In this document: piece by piece, positions 18,846 through 31,123 of the stretch
How the letters are laid out: each line of letters starts with the position of its first letter
Numbering within the stretch: the stretch's first letter is position 1
NCBI GenBank assembly: GCA_003221695.1
Contig: QHSX01000040.1
Coordinates: 124,001 to 188,000 of the forward strand
Source of the DNA: Candidatus Rokuibacteriota bacterium
GTDB lineage: Bacteria > Methylomirabilota > Methylomirabilia > Rokubacteriales > CSP1-6
DNA: 64,000 bases
Reading direction: 5' to 3'
The notes under the pieces: generated by a model
Told to the model about the DNA's origin: nothing
The model's database searches: none
The model's input: the letters and a program-made list of their open reading frames with translations, nothing else
Made by a program: the position numbers and the translations under genes

Positions 18846-19435
18846 GGGCTCCCATCACCGCCGTGGCGGACGTCGAGGTGCGGGCCTTCGTCGCGATCCG
18901 GCTCGATGAGGCGGTCCGGGCCGCGCTCGGCGCCGCCATCGAAGGGCTCCGCCGCGTGGCGCGGGACGTCGCCTGGGTCGTCCCCGACAACCTCCACCTC
19001 ACGCTGAAGTTCCTCGGCCAGGTCCGCGCGGCGCGGACACCCGAGCTCGTCGCCGCGCTCACCCGGGCGGCGTCGGGGCTCGCCGCGTTCGAGGCGAACG
19101 TCGCGGGGCTCGGCGCGTTTCCGACGCCGACGCGCGCGCGTGTGATCTGGGCGGGCGTGGGGCACGGGACGGACGCGCTGGTCCTCCTGGCGAGCCGCGT
19201 GGACGAGGCGCTCGTCGCGCTCGGGTTCGAGCGCGAGCCGCGCCCGTTCTCGCCGCACGTCACCCTGGGCCGCGTGCGCACGCCGCGACGCGATCTCGCC
19301 CTGGCCGAGGCCTTGCGGGCCGGGGACGCACAAAAGTTCGGGCGGCTCGTCGTCGAGCGCGTGGCGCTGATGCGGAGCGACCTCGCGCCACGCGGCGCGC
19401 GCTACACGGAGGTCGCCGCCGCGAAGCTCGCGTGA
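18842..19435 (+). CDS. thpR: RNA 2',3'-cyclic phosphodiesterase ThpR
   Basis: 197 aa member of the 2H phosphoesterase family. Both catalytic HxTx motifs are present: HLTLKFLG and HVTLGRV. The N-terminal VRAFVAIRLDEAVR-type start is typical. The enzyme opens 2',3'-cyclic phosphates on RNA; the older name is 2'-5' RNA ligase. The GTG start overlaps the cinA stop (GTGA). The cinA-thpR-recA order is common in several proteobacterial groups. Confidence 0.88.
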   Translation: MRAPITAVADVEVRAFVAIRLDEAVRAALGAAIEGLRRVARDVAWVVPDNLHLTLKFLGQVRAARTPELVAALTRAASGLAAFEANVAGLGAFPTPTRARVIWAGVGHGTDALVLLASRVDEALVALGFEREPRPFSPHVTLGRVRTPRRDLALAEALRAGDAQKFGRLVVERVALMRSDLAPRGARYTEVAAAKLA

Positions 19436-19461
19436 TGCCGGCCCGTCGCCATTCGTGGACA

Positions 19462-19515
19462 TTGACGGGACCCTCGCGCGACTCCTAGAATGTTCGCAGC
19501 GACAGAATGCTCGCA
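19462..19515 (+). promoter_or_regulatory. recA promoter with a 12-bp direct repeat
   Basis: TTGACG (19462-19467), 18 bases, TAGAAT (19486-19491) form a plausible sigma-70 promoter. A direct repeat AGAATGYTCGCA at 19487-19498 and 19504-19515 (17 bp apart) overlaps the -10 box and the transcript start, the position of an SOS operator. It does not match the E. coli LexA box, so a lineage-specific damage regulator is possible. Confidence 0.55.
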
Positions 19516-19539
19516 ACATCCTTGAGCAAGGAGACGCGC

Positions 19540-21621
<2,082 letters not shown>

Positions 21622-21630
21622 GAGTCAGCG

Positions 21631-22809
21631 ATGCCGATCGACTTCGAGAGGCTCCTCGTGACCGGCGTCGAACGAGGCGCATCGGACTTCCACCTCAAAG
21701 CGGGCGCGCCACCGATCCTCCGCATCCACGGGCGCCTGATGCCGCAGGGCGATTTCGGGGTCATCACGGCGGAGGACATGGACGGGCTGGCCCGCAAGAT
21801 GCTCGCGGAGCGCTGGTACAACCAGCTCCGCGACGGCAAGGAGATCGACTCCGCGTACTCCGTCCCGAACTTCGGACGTTTCCGCGTCAACATGTTCCTG
21901 GCGCTCGGCGCCGTGCGGGCGGTGTTCCGGGCGATCCCGGCGAAGAAGCCGCGGTTCGACGAGCTCGGCCTGCCGCCTGTCCTCGAGCACCTCGCGATGG
22001 AGCGCCGCGGGCTCGTCCTCTGCACCGGCATCACCGGCTCCGGCAAGTCGACCACGCTCGCGGCGATGATCGACTTCATCAACCGCAACCGGAACGACCA
22101 CATCATCACGATCGAGGACCCGATCGAGTTCACCCACGAGGACATCAACTGCGTCGTCAGCCAGCGCGAGATCGGCCACGACTCGGCCAGCTTCGCCATC
22201 GCGCTCCGCGCCGCCCTGCGCGAGGACCCCGACGTCATCCTCGTGGGCGAGATGCGCGACCCGGAGACGATGTCCGTGGCGCTCCACGCGGCGGAGACCG
22301 GCCACCTGGTCTTCTCGACCCTCCACACGCTGAACGCGGGGGAGACCGTCAATCGGATCATCGGCACCTTCCCGCCCCATCAGGAGCAGCAGATCCGGGA
22401 CCAGCTCGCGGCCGTCATCCAGGGCGTCATCTCGCAGCGGTTGATCCCGAGGATCGGTGGCGAGGGGCGCGTGCCCGCGGTCGAGGTGATGATCGGCACC
22501 GGAATGATCCGCGACTGTATCCGCGAGGCCAAGCGGACGCCCGAGATTCCCGCGGCCATCGCGCAAGGCCAGTCGCAGTACGGCATGCAGACCTTCGACC
22601 AGTGTCTGCTCCGGCTCTACCGCGAGGGCCTCGTCTCCTACGAGACGGCGCGCGAGGCGGCGTCGAGCCCGGACGATTTCGACCTCAAGGTCCGTGGCAT
22701 CTTCTCCACGGGCGAGCAGTCGTTCGAGCAGAAGAAGGACGAGAAGCCACCCGACATGGTGCCTCGGGCCGGCGCGGCGGGCGCCAGCCCCTTCTTCAGA
22801 CGATCGTAG
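21631..22809 (+). CDS. pilT: PilT-type twitching-motility ATPase
   Basis: 392 aa secretion-superfamily hexameric ATPase for type IV pilus retraction. It begins FERLLVTGVERGASDFHLKAG; Walker A is GITGSGKST; then TIEDPIEFTHED (Asp box), LREDPDVILVGEMRDPETM (Walker B), and the His box in GHLVFSTLHTLNA, followed by GVISQRLIPRIGG. Slightly longer than usual because of a C-terminal tail. AGGAG sits before the ATG. No other pilus genes are in the window. Confidence 0.92.
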   Translation: MPIDFERLLVTGVERGASDFHLKAGAPPILRIHGRLMPQGDFGVITAEDMDGLARKMLAERWYNQLRDGKEIDSAYSVPNFGRFRVNMFLALGAVRAVFRAIPAKKPRFDELGLPPVLEHLAMERRGLVLCTGITGSGKSTTLAAMIDFINRNRNDHIITIEDPIEFTHEDINCVVSQREIGHDSASFAIALRAALREDPDVILVGEMRDPETMSVALHAAETGHLVFSTLHTLNAGETVNRIIGTFPPHQEQQIRDQLAAVIQGVISQRLIPRIGGEGRVPAVEVMIGTGMIRDCIREAKRTPEIPAAIAQGQSQYGMQTFDQCLLRLYREGLVSYETAREAASSPDDFDLKVRGIFSTGEQSFEQKKDEKPPDMVPRAGAAGASPFFRRS

Positions 22810-22820
22810 CGGCAAAGCGC

Positions 22821-23291
22821 CTGGTCGACGCCGCGGCCGCGCACCGCGCGGCGGCCGATCTCCTCTCGCGGCGGGCCTGGACTCGCCGCGAGCTCACCCG
22901 GCGCCTGGAGCGCCGCGGCGCTGCTCCGTCCGTGGCCGCTCAGGTGGTCGCCGACCTCGCCGGGCGCGGCTACCTGGACGACGCCGCCTTCGCGCGCCAG
23001 TGGGTGGAAGCTCGGGCGGCCCGGGGCTACGGTCCGGCGCGCCTCCGCGCCGAGCTCCGCGCGCGCGGCGTCGCGCGGTCGCTCATCGACGCGGCGCTGC
23101 CTGCCGTCACCCCCGAGGGAGAGCTCGCCCGGGCGCGGGCGGTGGCGCGCCGGCGCCTGCCGGCGCTCGGCCGGGGCGATCCCGTCCGCGTCGCCGTCCG
23201 CCTGCGCGACTTCCTCCTGCGCCGTGGGTACTCCGCGGCGGTCGTCGCCCGGGTCTTGCGCGAGTCCACGGGGCACTCCGTCGAGGACTGA
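22821..23291 (+). CDS. recX: Regulatory protein RecX
   Basis: About 156 aa, built of the three-helix repeats of RecX: AADLLSRRAWTRRELTRRLE, VVADLAGRGYLDDAAFARQW and YGPARLRAELRARGV, then FLLRRGYSAAVVARVLRE at the C-terminus. RecX caps and disassembles RecA filaments, fitting its place two genes after recA. No ATG, GTG or TTG is found in this frame near the pilT stop; CTG 22821 is used here because it gives a normal N-terminus. The exact start is therefore uncertain. Confidence 0.8.
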   Translation: MVDAAAAHRAAADLLSRRAWTRRELTRRLERRGAAPSVAAQVVADLAGRGYLDDAAFARQWVEARAARGYGPARLRAELRARGVARSLIDAALPAVTPEGELARARAVARRRLPALGRGDPVRVAVRLRDFLLRRGYSAAVVARVLRESTGHSVED

Positions 23292-23313
23292 GCGGAGTAC
23301 AATGGGCCTTCCG

Positions 23314-26016
23314 ATGACCGGCAGCGCGATCCGCGAGAAGTTCCTGGCCTATTTCGAGCGTCACGGTCACACACGCGTGCGGTCCTCACCCCTCGTCCCC
23401 GGCACCGACCCGACGCTCCTCTTCACGAACTCGGGCATGGTGCAGTTCAAGGCCGTCTTCCTCGGTGAGGAGCGGCGCGACGACGTGCGCGCGACCACCT
23501 GTCAGAAATGCGTCCGCGCGGGCGGCAAGCACAACGACCTCGAGAACGTGGGCCGGACCGCGCGTCACCACACGTTCTTCGAGATGCTCGGGAACTTCTC
23601 GTTCGGCGACTACTTCAAGGCGGAGGCGATCGCCTTCGCCTGGGAGTTCCTCACGCGTGACCTCGGGCTCGACCGGCGGCGCCTCGCGGCGACCGTCTTC
23701 ACCGACGACGACGACGCGTACGCGCTCTGGAAAAAGGTCGCGGGCCTGACAGACGACCGGATCCTGCGTCTGGGCGAGGAGGACAACTTCTGGGCGATGG
23801 GCGACCACGGCCCATGCGGTCCGTGCTCGGAGGTTCACTTCCATCAGGGCGACCACCTCCCCTGCGCGGAGGTCGCGGCCGGGCGCGCCTGTCTCGGGCC
23901 CGCGTGCGAGTGCGACCGCTGGCTCGAGATCTGGAACCTCGTCTTCATGCAGTTCGACCGGAACGCGGAGGGGCAGCTCGTCCGGCTGCCCAAGCCCTCG
24001 ATCGACACCGGGATGGGGCTCGAGCGCGTCGCCGCGGTCATGCAGAACAAGAAGTCGGACTACGACACCGACCTGTTCGCGCCCCTCATCGAGCGTGTCG
24101 CCGCGCTCTCCGACAAAGCGTACCGGGCCCGCGAAGAGCATGACGTCTCGATGCAGGTGATCGCCGACCACGCGCGCGCGGCCACGTTCCTGATCGCGGA
24201 CGGCGTGACGCCGTCGAACGAGTGGCGCGGCTACGTGCTCCGGCGCATCATGCGTCGTGCCATGCGGCACGGCCGCCTGCTCGGGCTCACCGAGCCATTC
24301 CTCTGGCGGACCGTGGACTGGGTGGTCGGGCTCATGCGCGACGCCTACCCGGAGCTCACGACCGAGCGGGCCCGGGTCGAGGAGACCGTGCGGACCGAGG
24401 AGGAGCGCTTCGCGGAGACCCTCGACCTTGGCATGCGACTGATCGAGGAGTACGACGAGGCGCAGCGGCGCGAGCGGCCTCCGAGCGTCACGAGCCCGCG
24501 CACGCTCAGCGGGGAATTCCTCTTCAGGCTGTACGACACCTACGGATTCCCCAGGGACCTGGCCGAGGAAATCTTCAGGGACAAGGGGTGGCTCGTCACC
24601 GACGAGACCCACGCCGCGTATGAGGCCGAGATGGCGGCGCAGCGCGAGCGCGCGCGGGCGGGCGCGGCGTTCGGGACGGGCGAGGATGCCGAGGCGGCGT
24701 CGGTCTACGCGCGCCTCGCCGCCGAGGTCCCGCGCGTCGAGTTCGTCGGCTATGACACGCTCGCGGCGCCCGCGCGCATCCTGGCGCTCGTCGACGCGAC
24801 CGAGGGCAGGCTCTCGCGCGTGCGCGAGGCGACGGCAGGCGCCGAGGTCGAGATGATCCTCGACCGGACACCCGCGTATGCGGAGTCGGGCGGCCAGGTC
24901 GGCGACACGGGGACGATCGCCGGGCGCGCCGGCCGCGGCCAGCTCCTCGACACGTACTATCGCGGCCCGAAGCTCATCGTCCACCGCGTACGCGTCGTGC
25001 AGGGCGGCTTCCACGAGGGGGAGGACGTCGCGGTGAGCGTCGAGACGCCGCGGCGGCAGGGGCTGCGCCAGCACCACACGGGCACGCACCTGCTGCACGC
25101 CGCGCTCCGCCGCGTGCTCGGCACCCATGTGGCGCAAGCCGGCTCGCTGGTCGCCTCCGACCATCTGCGCTTCGACTTCTCGCACGGTGCCCAGGTGAAG
25201 GACCGCGAGCTCTCCCAGATCGAGGAGCTGGTGAACGAGCAGGTCCAGGCCAACGTCGAGGTGGCTCGGATGGAGATGGACCTCGATGAGGCGCTCCGGA
25301 TGGGCGCCCTGGCGCTCTTCGGCGAGAAGTACGGTGACCGGGTGCGCGTCGTCAAGATCGGGGACTTCTCCACGGAGCTCTGCGGCGGGACGCACCTGGA
25401 CAGGACGGGCGAGCTCGGTCTGGTGAAGGTCACGACCGAAGGCGCCGTCGCCTCCGGCGTCCGGCGCATCGAGGCCGTGGCGGGGAGCGCCGCGCTGGAG
25501 ACGGTCGCCCGGAAGGAGGCGGCGCTCCGCGAGGCGGCGGAGATCCTCAAGATCGCACCGCTCGAGGTGCCGAAGCGGCTCGCCAAGTTGCTCGAGGAGC
25601 AGCGGGTGCTCGCGAAGCAGTTGGCGGAGCTCGAGGCCAGGCTGGCGCGCTCGCGAGCGGAGGAGCTGATCGCGGCGGCGCGGCAGATCAACGGCGTCGC
25701 CGTGGTCACGGGGCGGATCGACGGCCTCGACGCCGACGGCCTCCGCTCGGTCGCCGACACGCTGCGCGACCGTCTCGGCTCGGGCGTCGTCTGCGTCGGG
25801 AGTGTCACCGACGGCAAGGTGAACCTCGTCGCCGCAGTCACCAAGGATCTCGTCAAGCGCTTCCAGGCGGGGCGGCTCATGCAGGAGGTCGCCGGGGCCG
25901 TGGGCGGCCGGGGCGGCGGGCGGCCCGACCTTGCCCAGGGCGGCGGCCCCGACCCGAGCGCGTTGGACGCCGCGCTGACGCTCGTCTATGACGTCGTCGC
26001 CCGGGCAACCGGCTAA
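23314..26016 (+). CDS. alaS: Alanine--tRNA ligase
   Basis: 900 aa, full length. Start MTGSAIREKFLAYFERHGHT; class II core with LVPGTDPTLLFTNSGMVQFK and ARHHTFFEMLGNFSFGDYFK; editing domain with HHTGTHLLHAAL and CGGTHLDRTGELG zinc-binding residues; a C-Ala domain with a coiled coil (~LLEEQRVLAKQLAELEARLA). The upstream ATG 23302 is less likely by alignment. TACAAT (23298-23303) lies ten bases before ATG 23314, so alaS may have its own near-leaderless promoter in addition to read-through from recX. Confidence 0.96.
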   Translation: MTGSAIREKFLAYFERHGHTRVRSSPLVPGTDPTLLFTNSGMVQFKAVFLGEERRDDVRATTCQKCVRAGGKHNDLENVGRTARHHTFFEMLGNFSFGDYFKAEAIAFAWEFLTRDLGLDRRRLAATVFTDDDDAYALWKKVAGLTDDRILRLGEEDNFWAMGDHGPCGPCSEVHFHQGDHLPCAEVAAGRACLGPACECDRWLEIWNLVFMQFDRNAEGQLVRLPKPSIDTGMGLERVAAVMQNKKSDYDTDLFAPLIERVAALSDKAYRAREEHDVSMQVIADHARAATFLIADGVTPSNEWRGYVLRRIMRRAMRHGRLLGLTEPFLWRTVDWVVGLMRDAYPELTTERARVEETVRTEEERFAETLDLGMRLIEEYDEAQRRERPPSVTSPRTLSGEFLFRLYDTYGFPRDLAEEIFRDKGWLVTDETHAAYEAEMAAQRERARAGAAFGTGEDAEAASVYARLAAEVPRVEFVGYDTLAAPARILALVDATEGRLSRVREATAGAEVEMILDRTPAYAESGGQVGDTGTIAGRAGRGQLLDTYYRGPKLIVHRVRVVQGGFHEGEDVAVSVETPRRQGLRQHHTGTHLLHAALRRVLGTHVAQAGSLVASDHLRFDFSHGAQVKDRELSQIEELVNEQVQANVEVARMEMDLDEALRMGALALFGEKYGDRVRVVKIGDFSTELCGGTHLDRTGELGLVKVTTEGAVASGVRRIEAVAGSAALETVARKEAALREAAEILKIAPLEVPKRLAKLLEEQRVLAKQLAELEARLARSRAEELIAAARQINGVAVVTGRIDGLDADGLRSVADTLRDRLGSGVVCVGSVTDGKVNLVAAVTKDLVKRFQAGRLMQEVAGAVGGRGGGRPDLAQGGGPDPSALDAALTLVYDVVARATG

Positions 26017-26034
26017 AGGGTAGAATATTGGGCG

Positions 26035-26703
26035 ATGAGCCCCTCGTTGGGCCGCATCCTGGTCGTGGATGACGAGGCCCCGGTCCGGGAAGTGCTGAGC
26101 GAGTACTTCTCGTCACAGGGTTACACGGTGGACGAGGCCTCGAACGGCAACGACGCGATCGGCACGATCCGGCGCCACCGGCCCGACGTGGTTCTGCTCG
26201 ACATACGCATGCCCGGCCTCGACGGCGTCGAGGTGCTCCGGCGGGTCCGCACGTTCGACGACGCCCTGACGATCATCATGGTCACCGCGAACGAGGACGT
26301 CGGCCTGGCCCGCGAGACGCTCAAGCTCGGCGCCTTCGACTACGTCGCGAAACCCTTCGACTACGACTATCTCGACCGCACGGTCTCCGCCGGGATGTTG
26401 AAATCGGGCGCGGGGTCTACGGATGTCGACCCGTGGCGGCGGCTGGCGCACGCCGTCTTCCGCGCGGCGCGCGCCATGAACGCGACGGCGCGCGCCTCCA
26501 CGGGCGCCCGCCTGGAGGCGGCGGCCCTCGCTGCCGCGCGGGAGGTCGCGACCCGCCGGGCGGCGGTCGCGGCGGAGCACCTCGACGAGATCGAGCTCCT
26601 CCTGTCCATCGCCACCGACTTGGGCGACCTGCCCGGACCGGATCGCACGCTCGTCGAGACCGCGCTTGAAGCGGCGCGTCGCGCGCTCCCCGTCGCGTCC
26701 TGA
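26035..26703 (+). CDS. Response regulator with uncharacterised helical C-terminal region
   Basis: 222 aa. The N-terminal receiver domain (residues ~5-120) has the acidic pair in VVDDEAPVRE, the phosphoacceptor Asp in DVVLLDIRMPGLDG and the conserved Lys in FDYVAKPF. The remaining ~100 residues are alanine-rich helices without a DNA-binding or enzymatic motif that I recognise. Partner of the histidine kinase directly downstream. TAGAAT (26021-26026) lies eight bases before the ATG with no Shine-Dalgarno, again suggesting a leaderless message. Confidence 0.85.
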   Translation: MSPSLGRILVVDDEAPVREVLSEYFSSQGYTVDEASNGNDAIGTIRRHRPDVVLLDIRMPGLDGVEVLRRVRTFDDALTIIMVTANEDVGLARETLKLGAFDYVAKPFDYDYLDRTVSAGMLKSGAGSTDVDPWRRLAHAVFRAARAMNATARASTGARLEAAALAAAREVATRRAAVAAEHLDEIELLLSIATDLGDLPGPDRTLVETALEAARRALPVAS

Positions 26704-26731
26704 CGGGCGGCGCCGGGCGGCCGCCCGACCG

Positions 26732-27973
26732 GTGGTCGAGCCGCACCTTGCGATCCTCCATACCGTCGCCGAGACGGTGAGCCGTACCCTCAACGTGGAC
26801 GACGTCCTGCGCACGGCCGTCGAGGCGTTGACCCGCGTCACGGGCCACGAGATCGCGAGCCTCCACCTCCTGTCGGACGACGGCAAGACGCTGCACCTCA
26901 GGGGCGAGCGGGGAATGTCGCCGACCCTGCGGGAGGTCAACCAGACGCTGCCGGTCGGCGAGGGCTTGATCGGCCGTGTCGCGGCCACCGGCCGGACGGT
27001 CCGGGTCGAGAAGAACTACGCAGACCCGGATCTGCTCCCGGCGGCGCGGGCGGCGGTCCAGCGCGAGCACATCCGAGGCTTCGTGTGCGTGCCGATCCAC
27101 AGCCGCGGCAGGATCCTCGGCACGCTCTCGCTCGGCCGCAAGACGGTCGACCGCTTCGAAACGAGGGAGGTCGCGCTCCTGGAGGCGACCGCCGACCAGA
27201 TCGGTCTCGCGCTCGACAACGCCCGGCTCTACTCCGAGACGCGCCACCAGCTGGAAGAGCTCAGGCGCACCCAGGCGCAGCTGCTCCACGCCGAGAAGCT
27301 GTCGGCCGTGGGCAAGCTCGCCTCGGGGGTCGCGCACGAGATCAACAACCCCCTCACGACGATCCTGGGCCAGACGCACCTCCTGCTCGCGCATCCCCAG
27401 GCGACGGACCAGGTGCGCGAGCGGCTCCGCATCGTGACGGACGAGGCCGCACGCGCCGCCCGCATCGTCCAGAACCTCCTGCTCTTCGCCCGACAGTACC
27501 CGCCGGAGCGCCGGCCGTGCTCGCTCGCCGCCCAGGCGCGCCGGGTGCTCGAGCTGAAGAGCTATCAGCTCCAGCAGGACAACGTGAAGGTGGTGACCGA
27601 GTTCGCGCCGTGCCCCCACGTGCTGGGCGACGAGAACCAGCTCCAGCAGGTGCTCCTGAATCTCGTGCAGAACGCGCACCAGGCGATGGCCCAGAGTGCC
27701 GGAGCGCGGGTGCTCACGGTGCGCATCTGGCCGGACAACGGGCGCGTGTGCCTCGAGGTTAAGGACACCGGGCCGGGGATCCCGACGGAGGCGATGCCGC
27801 GGATCTTCGACCCGTTCTTCACGACGAAATCCCCGGGCGAGGGCAGCGGGCTCGGCCTCTCGATCTCTTACGGCATCGTCGCGGAGCTCGGTGGGCGGCT
27901 CTGGGCCGAGAACTCTCCCCAGGGCGGCGCGTCGTTCCTCCTCGAGCTGCCCGTCGGAGACGAGACGAGCTGA
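26732..27973 (+). CDS. GAF-domain histidine kinase, cytoplasmic
   Basis: 413 aa from GTG 26732; TTG 26666 would overlap the response regulator by 38 bases. Domains: GAF sensor (residues ~10-155: TLNVDDVLRTAVEALTRVTG to AVQREHIRGFVCVPIHSRGR), HisKA with the phospho-His in SGVAHEINNPLTTILG, and HATPase_c with the N box (NLVQNAHQAM), DTGPGIP and GSGLGLSISYGIV. No transmembrane helix, so it senses a cytoplasmic ligand or redox state through GAF. Likely phosphorylates the regulator upstream. Its TGA stop overlaps the CTG of the next gene. Confidence 0.9.
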   Translation: MVEPHLAILHTVAETVSRTLNVDDVLRTAVEALTRVTGHEIASLHLLSDDGKTLHLRGERGMSPTLREVNQTLPVGEGLIGRVAATGRTVRVEKNYADPDLLPAARAAVQREHIRGFVCVPIHSRGRILGTLSLGRKTVDRFETREVALLEATADQIGLALDNARLYSETRHQLEELRRTQAQLLHAEKLSAVGKLASGVAHEINNPLTTILGQTHLLLAHPQATDQVRERLRIVTDEAARAARIVQNLLLFARQYPPERRPCSLAAQARRVLELKSYQLQQDNVKVVTEFAPCPHVLGDENQLQQVLLNLVQNAHQAMAQSAGARVLTVRIWPDNGRVCLEVKDTGPGIPTEAMPRIFDPFFTTKSPGEGSGLGLSISYGIVAELGGRLWAENSPQGGASFLLELPVGDETS

Positions 27974-29007
27974 TCCGGCCCGGCGTCGCGCTCCTGTCCC
28001 TCGCCCTCGCCCTGAGCTCCTGCGGCGGCGTCGGCGAGCCCGTGCCGGGCGCCCCCGCACATCACCGCGAGCGGGGGTTCGCCAACACCGATTCCGCGTC
28101 TGTCGTTGCCTCCGGCTGGGTACGGCTCCGCTTCTTCGTCTCGCGCGTCTGGGCCGCCACGGTTCATCCCCGGACCGCGCACTTCCCCGTCGTCGCGAGC
28201 GACCTGGGCGCGATCCGGTCCAATCCCGGCGCCACCACGGTGACCTGGGTCGGCCACTCGACGCTCCTGATCCAGCTCGACGGGGTGAACATCCTGACCG
28301 ACCCGCAGTGGTCGGCGCGCGCGAGCCCCGTCCGGTTCGCCGGTCCGAAGCGTGTGACTCCGCCCGGCCTCAAGTTCGAGGACTTGCCGCCGATCCACAT
28401 CGTGCTCATCTCGCACGATCACTACGACCACCTCGACGTCGCGACCGTCACGCGCCTCGCCCGCACCCACCGGCCCCGCTTCCTGGTCCCCCTTGGGCTC
28501 CGGGCGTGGCTCGCGGAGGTCGGGATCATGGAGGTGGAGGAGCTCGACTGGTGGCAGAGCCGCGCCGTCGCCGGGCTCACGCTCACCGCGGTCCCGGCCC
28601 ATCACTTCTCGGGCCGCAGCCTGTGGGACCGGAACCGCCGGCTCTGGAGCGGCTGGGCCGTTGTCGGCCGCGCCAGTCGGCTCTACTTCGCCGGCGACAC
28701 GGCCTACTACGGCGGGCTCAAGGAGATCGGCGCGCGGCTCGGCCCGTTCGATGTGGCGGCGATTCCCATCGGCGCGTACCTGCCACCCGTCATCATGCAG
28801 GCGAGCCACACCACCCCCGAGGAGGCCCTGCGGGTGCTGGCCGACGTGCGGGGCCGCCACCTCGTGCCGATCCACTGGGGCACGTTCGATCTGGCCGAGG
28901 AGCCGATGGAGGAGCCTCCCGCGCGCCTCGCCGCCGAGGCGCGCCGGCTCGGGCTCGGCCCCGAGCGCCTCTGGCTCATGAAGCACGGCGAGACCCGACG
29001 CTGGTGA
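27970..29007 (+). CDS. Metallo-beta-lactamase-fold lipoprotein (NAPE-PLD/UlaG-like)
   Basis: 345 aa if it starts at CTG 27970, which overlaps the kinase stop as CTGA; this adds IRPGVALLSLALALSSC, a complete lipoprotein signal with lipobox LSSC. The conventional GTG 28042 would delete it. The body is an MBL fold with ATTVTWVGHSTLLIQ, SHDHYDHLD, VPAHHFSGR, YFAGDTAYYGG and VPIHWGTF, the pattern of NAPE-phospholipase D and UlaG-type hydrolases. The substrate is probably a phosphodiester, but is not known. It likely sits on the periplasmic face of a membrane. Confidence 0.82.
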   Translation: MIRPGVALLSLALALSSCGGVGEPVPGAPAHHRERGFANTDSASVVASGWVRLRFFVSRVWAATVHPRTAHFPVVASDLGAIRSNPGATTVTWVGHSTLLIQLDGVNILTDPQWSARASPVRFAGPKRVTPPGLKFEDLPPIHIVLISHDHYDHLDVATVTRLARTHRPRFLVPLGLRAWLAEVGIMEVEELDWWQSRAVAGLTLTAVPAHHFSGRSLWDRNRRLWSGWAVVGRASRLYFAGDTAYYGGLKEIGARLGPFDVAAIPIGAYLPPVIMQASHTTPEEALRVLADVRGRHLVPIHWGTFDLAEEPMEEPPARLAAEARRLGLGPERLWLMKHGETRRW

Positions 29008-29117
29008 CGCGCCGGCGGGCACCGCCCGCGAGCGGACCTCCGTGAGCTTGGCGCCGGGTCAACCCCCAGAAGCTACGGGTTTCGAGAGGCTGCGCCGCCG
29101 CCCCGCCCGCCGGTCCG

Positions 29118-30332
<1,215 letters not shown>

Positions 30333-30346
30333 GGCGGCGCGCGCTC

Positions 30347-31123
30347 TCAGGTTCGGCGCAGGACGACGACCATGATGAGGGGGTGCTTGGAGCGCTCCAG
30401 GATCTGGTGTGGCTTGAATCCAAAGAACCACTGGACGAACTCGAAGCCGCCCGCCAGCGCGACGAGCGCTCGGAGCTCCTGCGGAAAGACCATCCGCGAC
30501 AGATGCGACTGCCGATAGCGGCGGCGCGTCCCGTTGTCGATCGCCTCGAGGGTCATCCGCTCGTGGAAGATCTGGCTCACCGGGTCCACCCGATTGAGCG
30601 CCGAGAACGACGCGCGCACGATCAGCCGCCCGCGCCGCTTGAACCACGACCAGCTCCGGGCCGGGTTCGTCCACGACGAGGCCACGAAGCGGTCGAACAC
30701 GTAGAGGCCGCCTCTGCGAACGGCCCGCGCGACCGCGCGAAGGTGGGCGAGGAGCTGGTCATTGGTCAAGAGGTGTCCCTGCGAGTCCTGCATGCAGATA
30801 GCGGCGTCCACGAGCCGCTCGAGGCGGAAGTCGGTCATGTCGCCCACGCGGAGCTCGCCCTGGCGGTCCTTGGCGGCGAGCCGCTGCCGGACGAATTCGA
30901 TGTTCTCCGACGAGAGGTCGAGCCCGGACATCGCGTACCCGCGATCGGCGAGGCGGATCAGGTGCGGCCCGGTTCCGCAGGCGATGTCGAGCACCCGGTG
31001 GACCCGGATCCTGGCGTACCGCTTGAAACAGTGGACGAGGAAATCGACCTCGACCTTGCGGTTGGTGTCGAACGCGATCTCGTAGAGCCGGGGAGCGGCG
31101 TAATCGCGGTAGCGGCGCTTCAC
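30347..31123 (-). CDS. SAM-dependent methyltransferase, class I
   Basis: 258 aa. A Rossmann methyltransferase domain is seen from RVLDIACGTGPHLIRLADRGYA (motif I) with YAMSGLDLSSENIEFVRQR (motif II) and a post-motif LRAVARAVRRGGLYVFD. The C-terminal part resembles the accessory domain of proteins annotated as 'class I SAM methyltransferase' near amidinohydrolases. Substrate unknown. Its ATG overlaps the agmatinase stop (ATGA at 31120-31123), so both are coupled; a link to polyamine or arginine metabolism is only positional. Confidence 0.8.
   Translation of the reverse strand: MKRRYRDYAAPRLYEIAFDTNRKVEVDFLVHCFKRYARIRVHRVLDIACGTGPHLIRLADRGYAMSGLDLSSENIEFVRQRLAAKDRQGELRVGDMTDFRLERLVDAAICMQDSQGHLLTNDQLLAHLRAVARAVRRGGLYVFDRFVASSWTNPARSWSWFKRRGRLIVRASFSALNRVDPVSQIFHERMTLEAIDNGTRRRYRQSHLSRMVFPQELRALVALAGGFEFVQWFFGFKPHQILERSKHPLIMVVVLRRT

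Noticed and set aside
29015-29029. GCGGGC/GCCCGC hairpin between convergent MBL and methyltransferase genes as bidirectional terminator
   Set aside because: Six-bp stem without T tracts on either side; not distinguishable from background in this composition.
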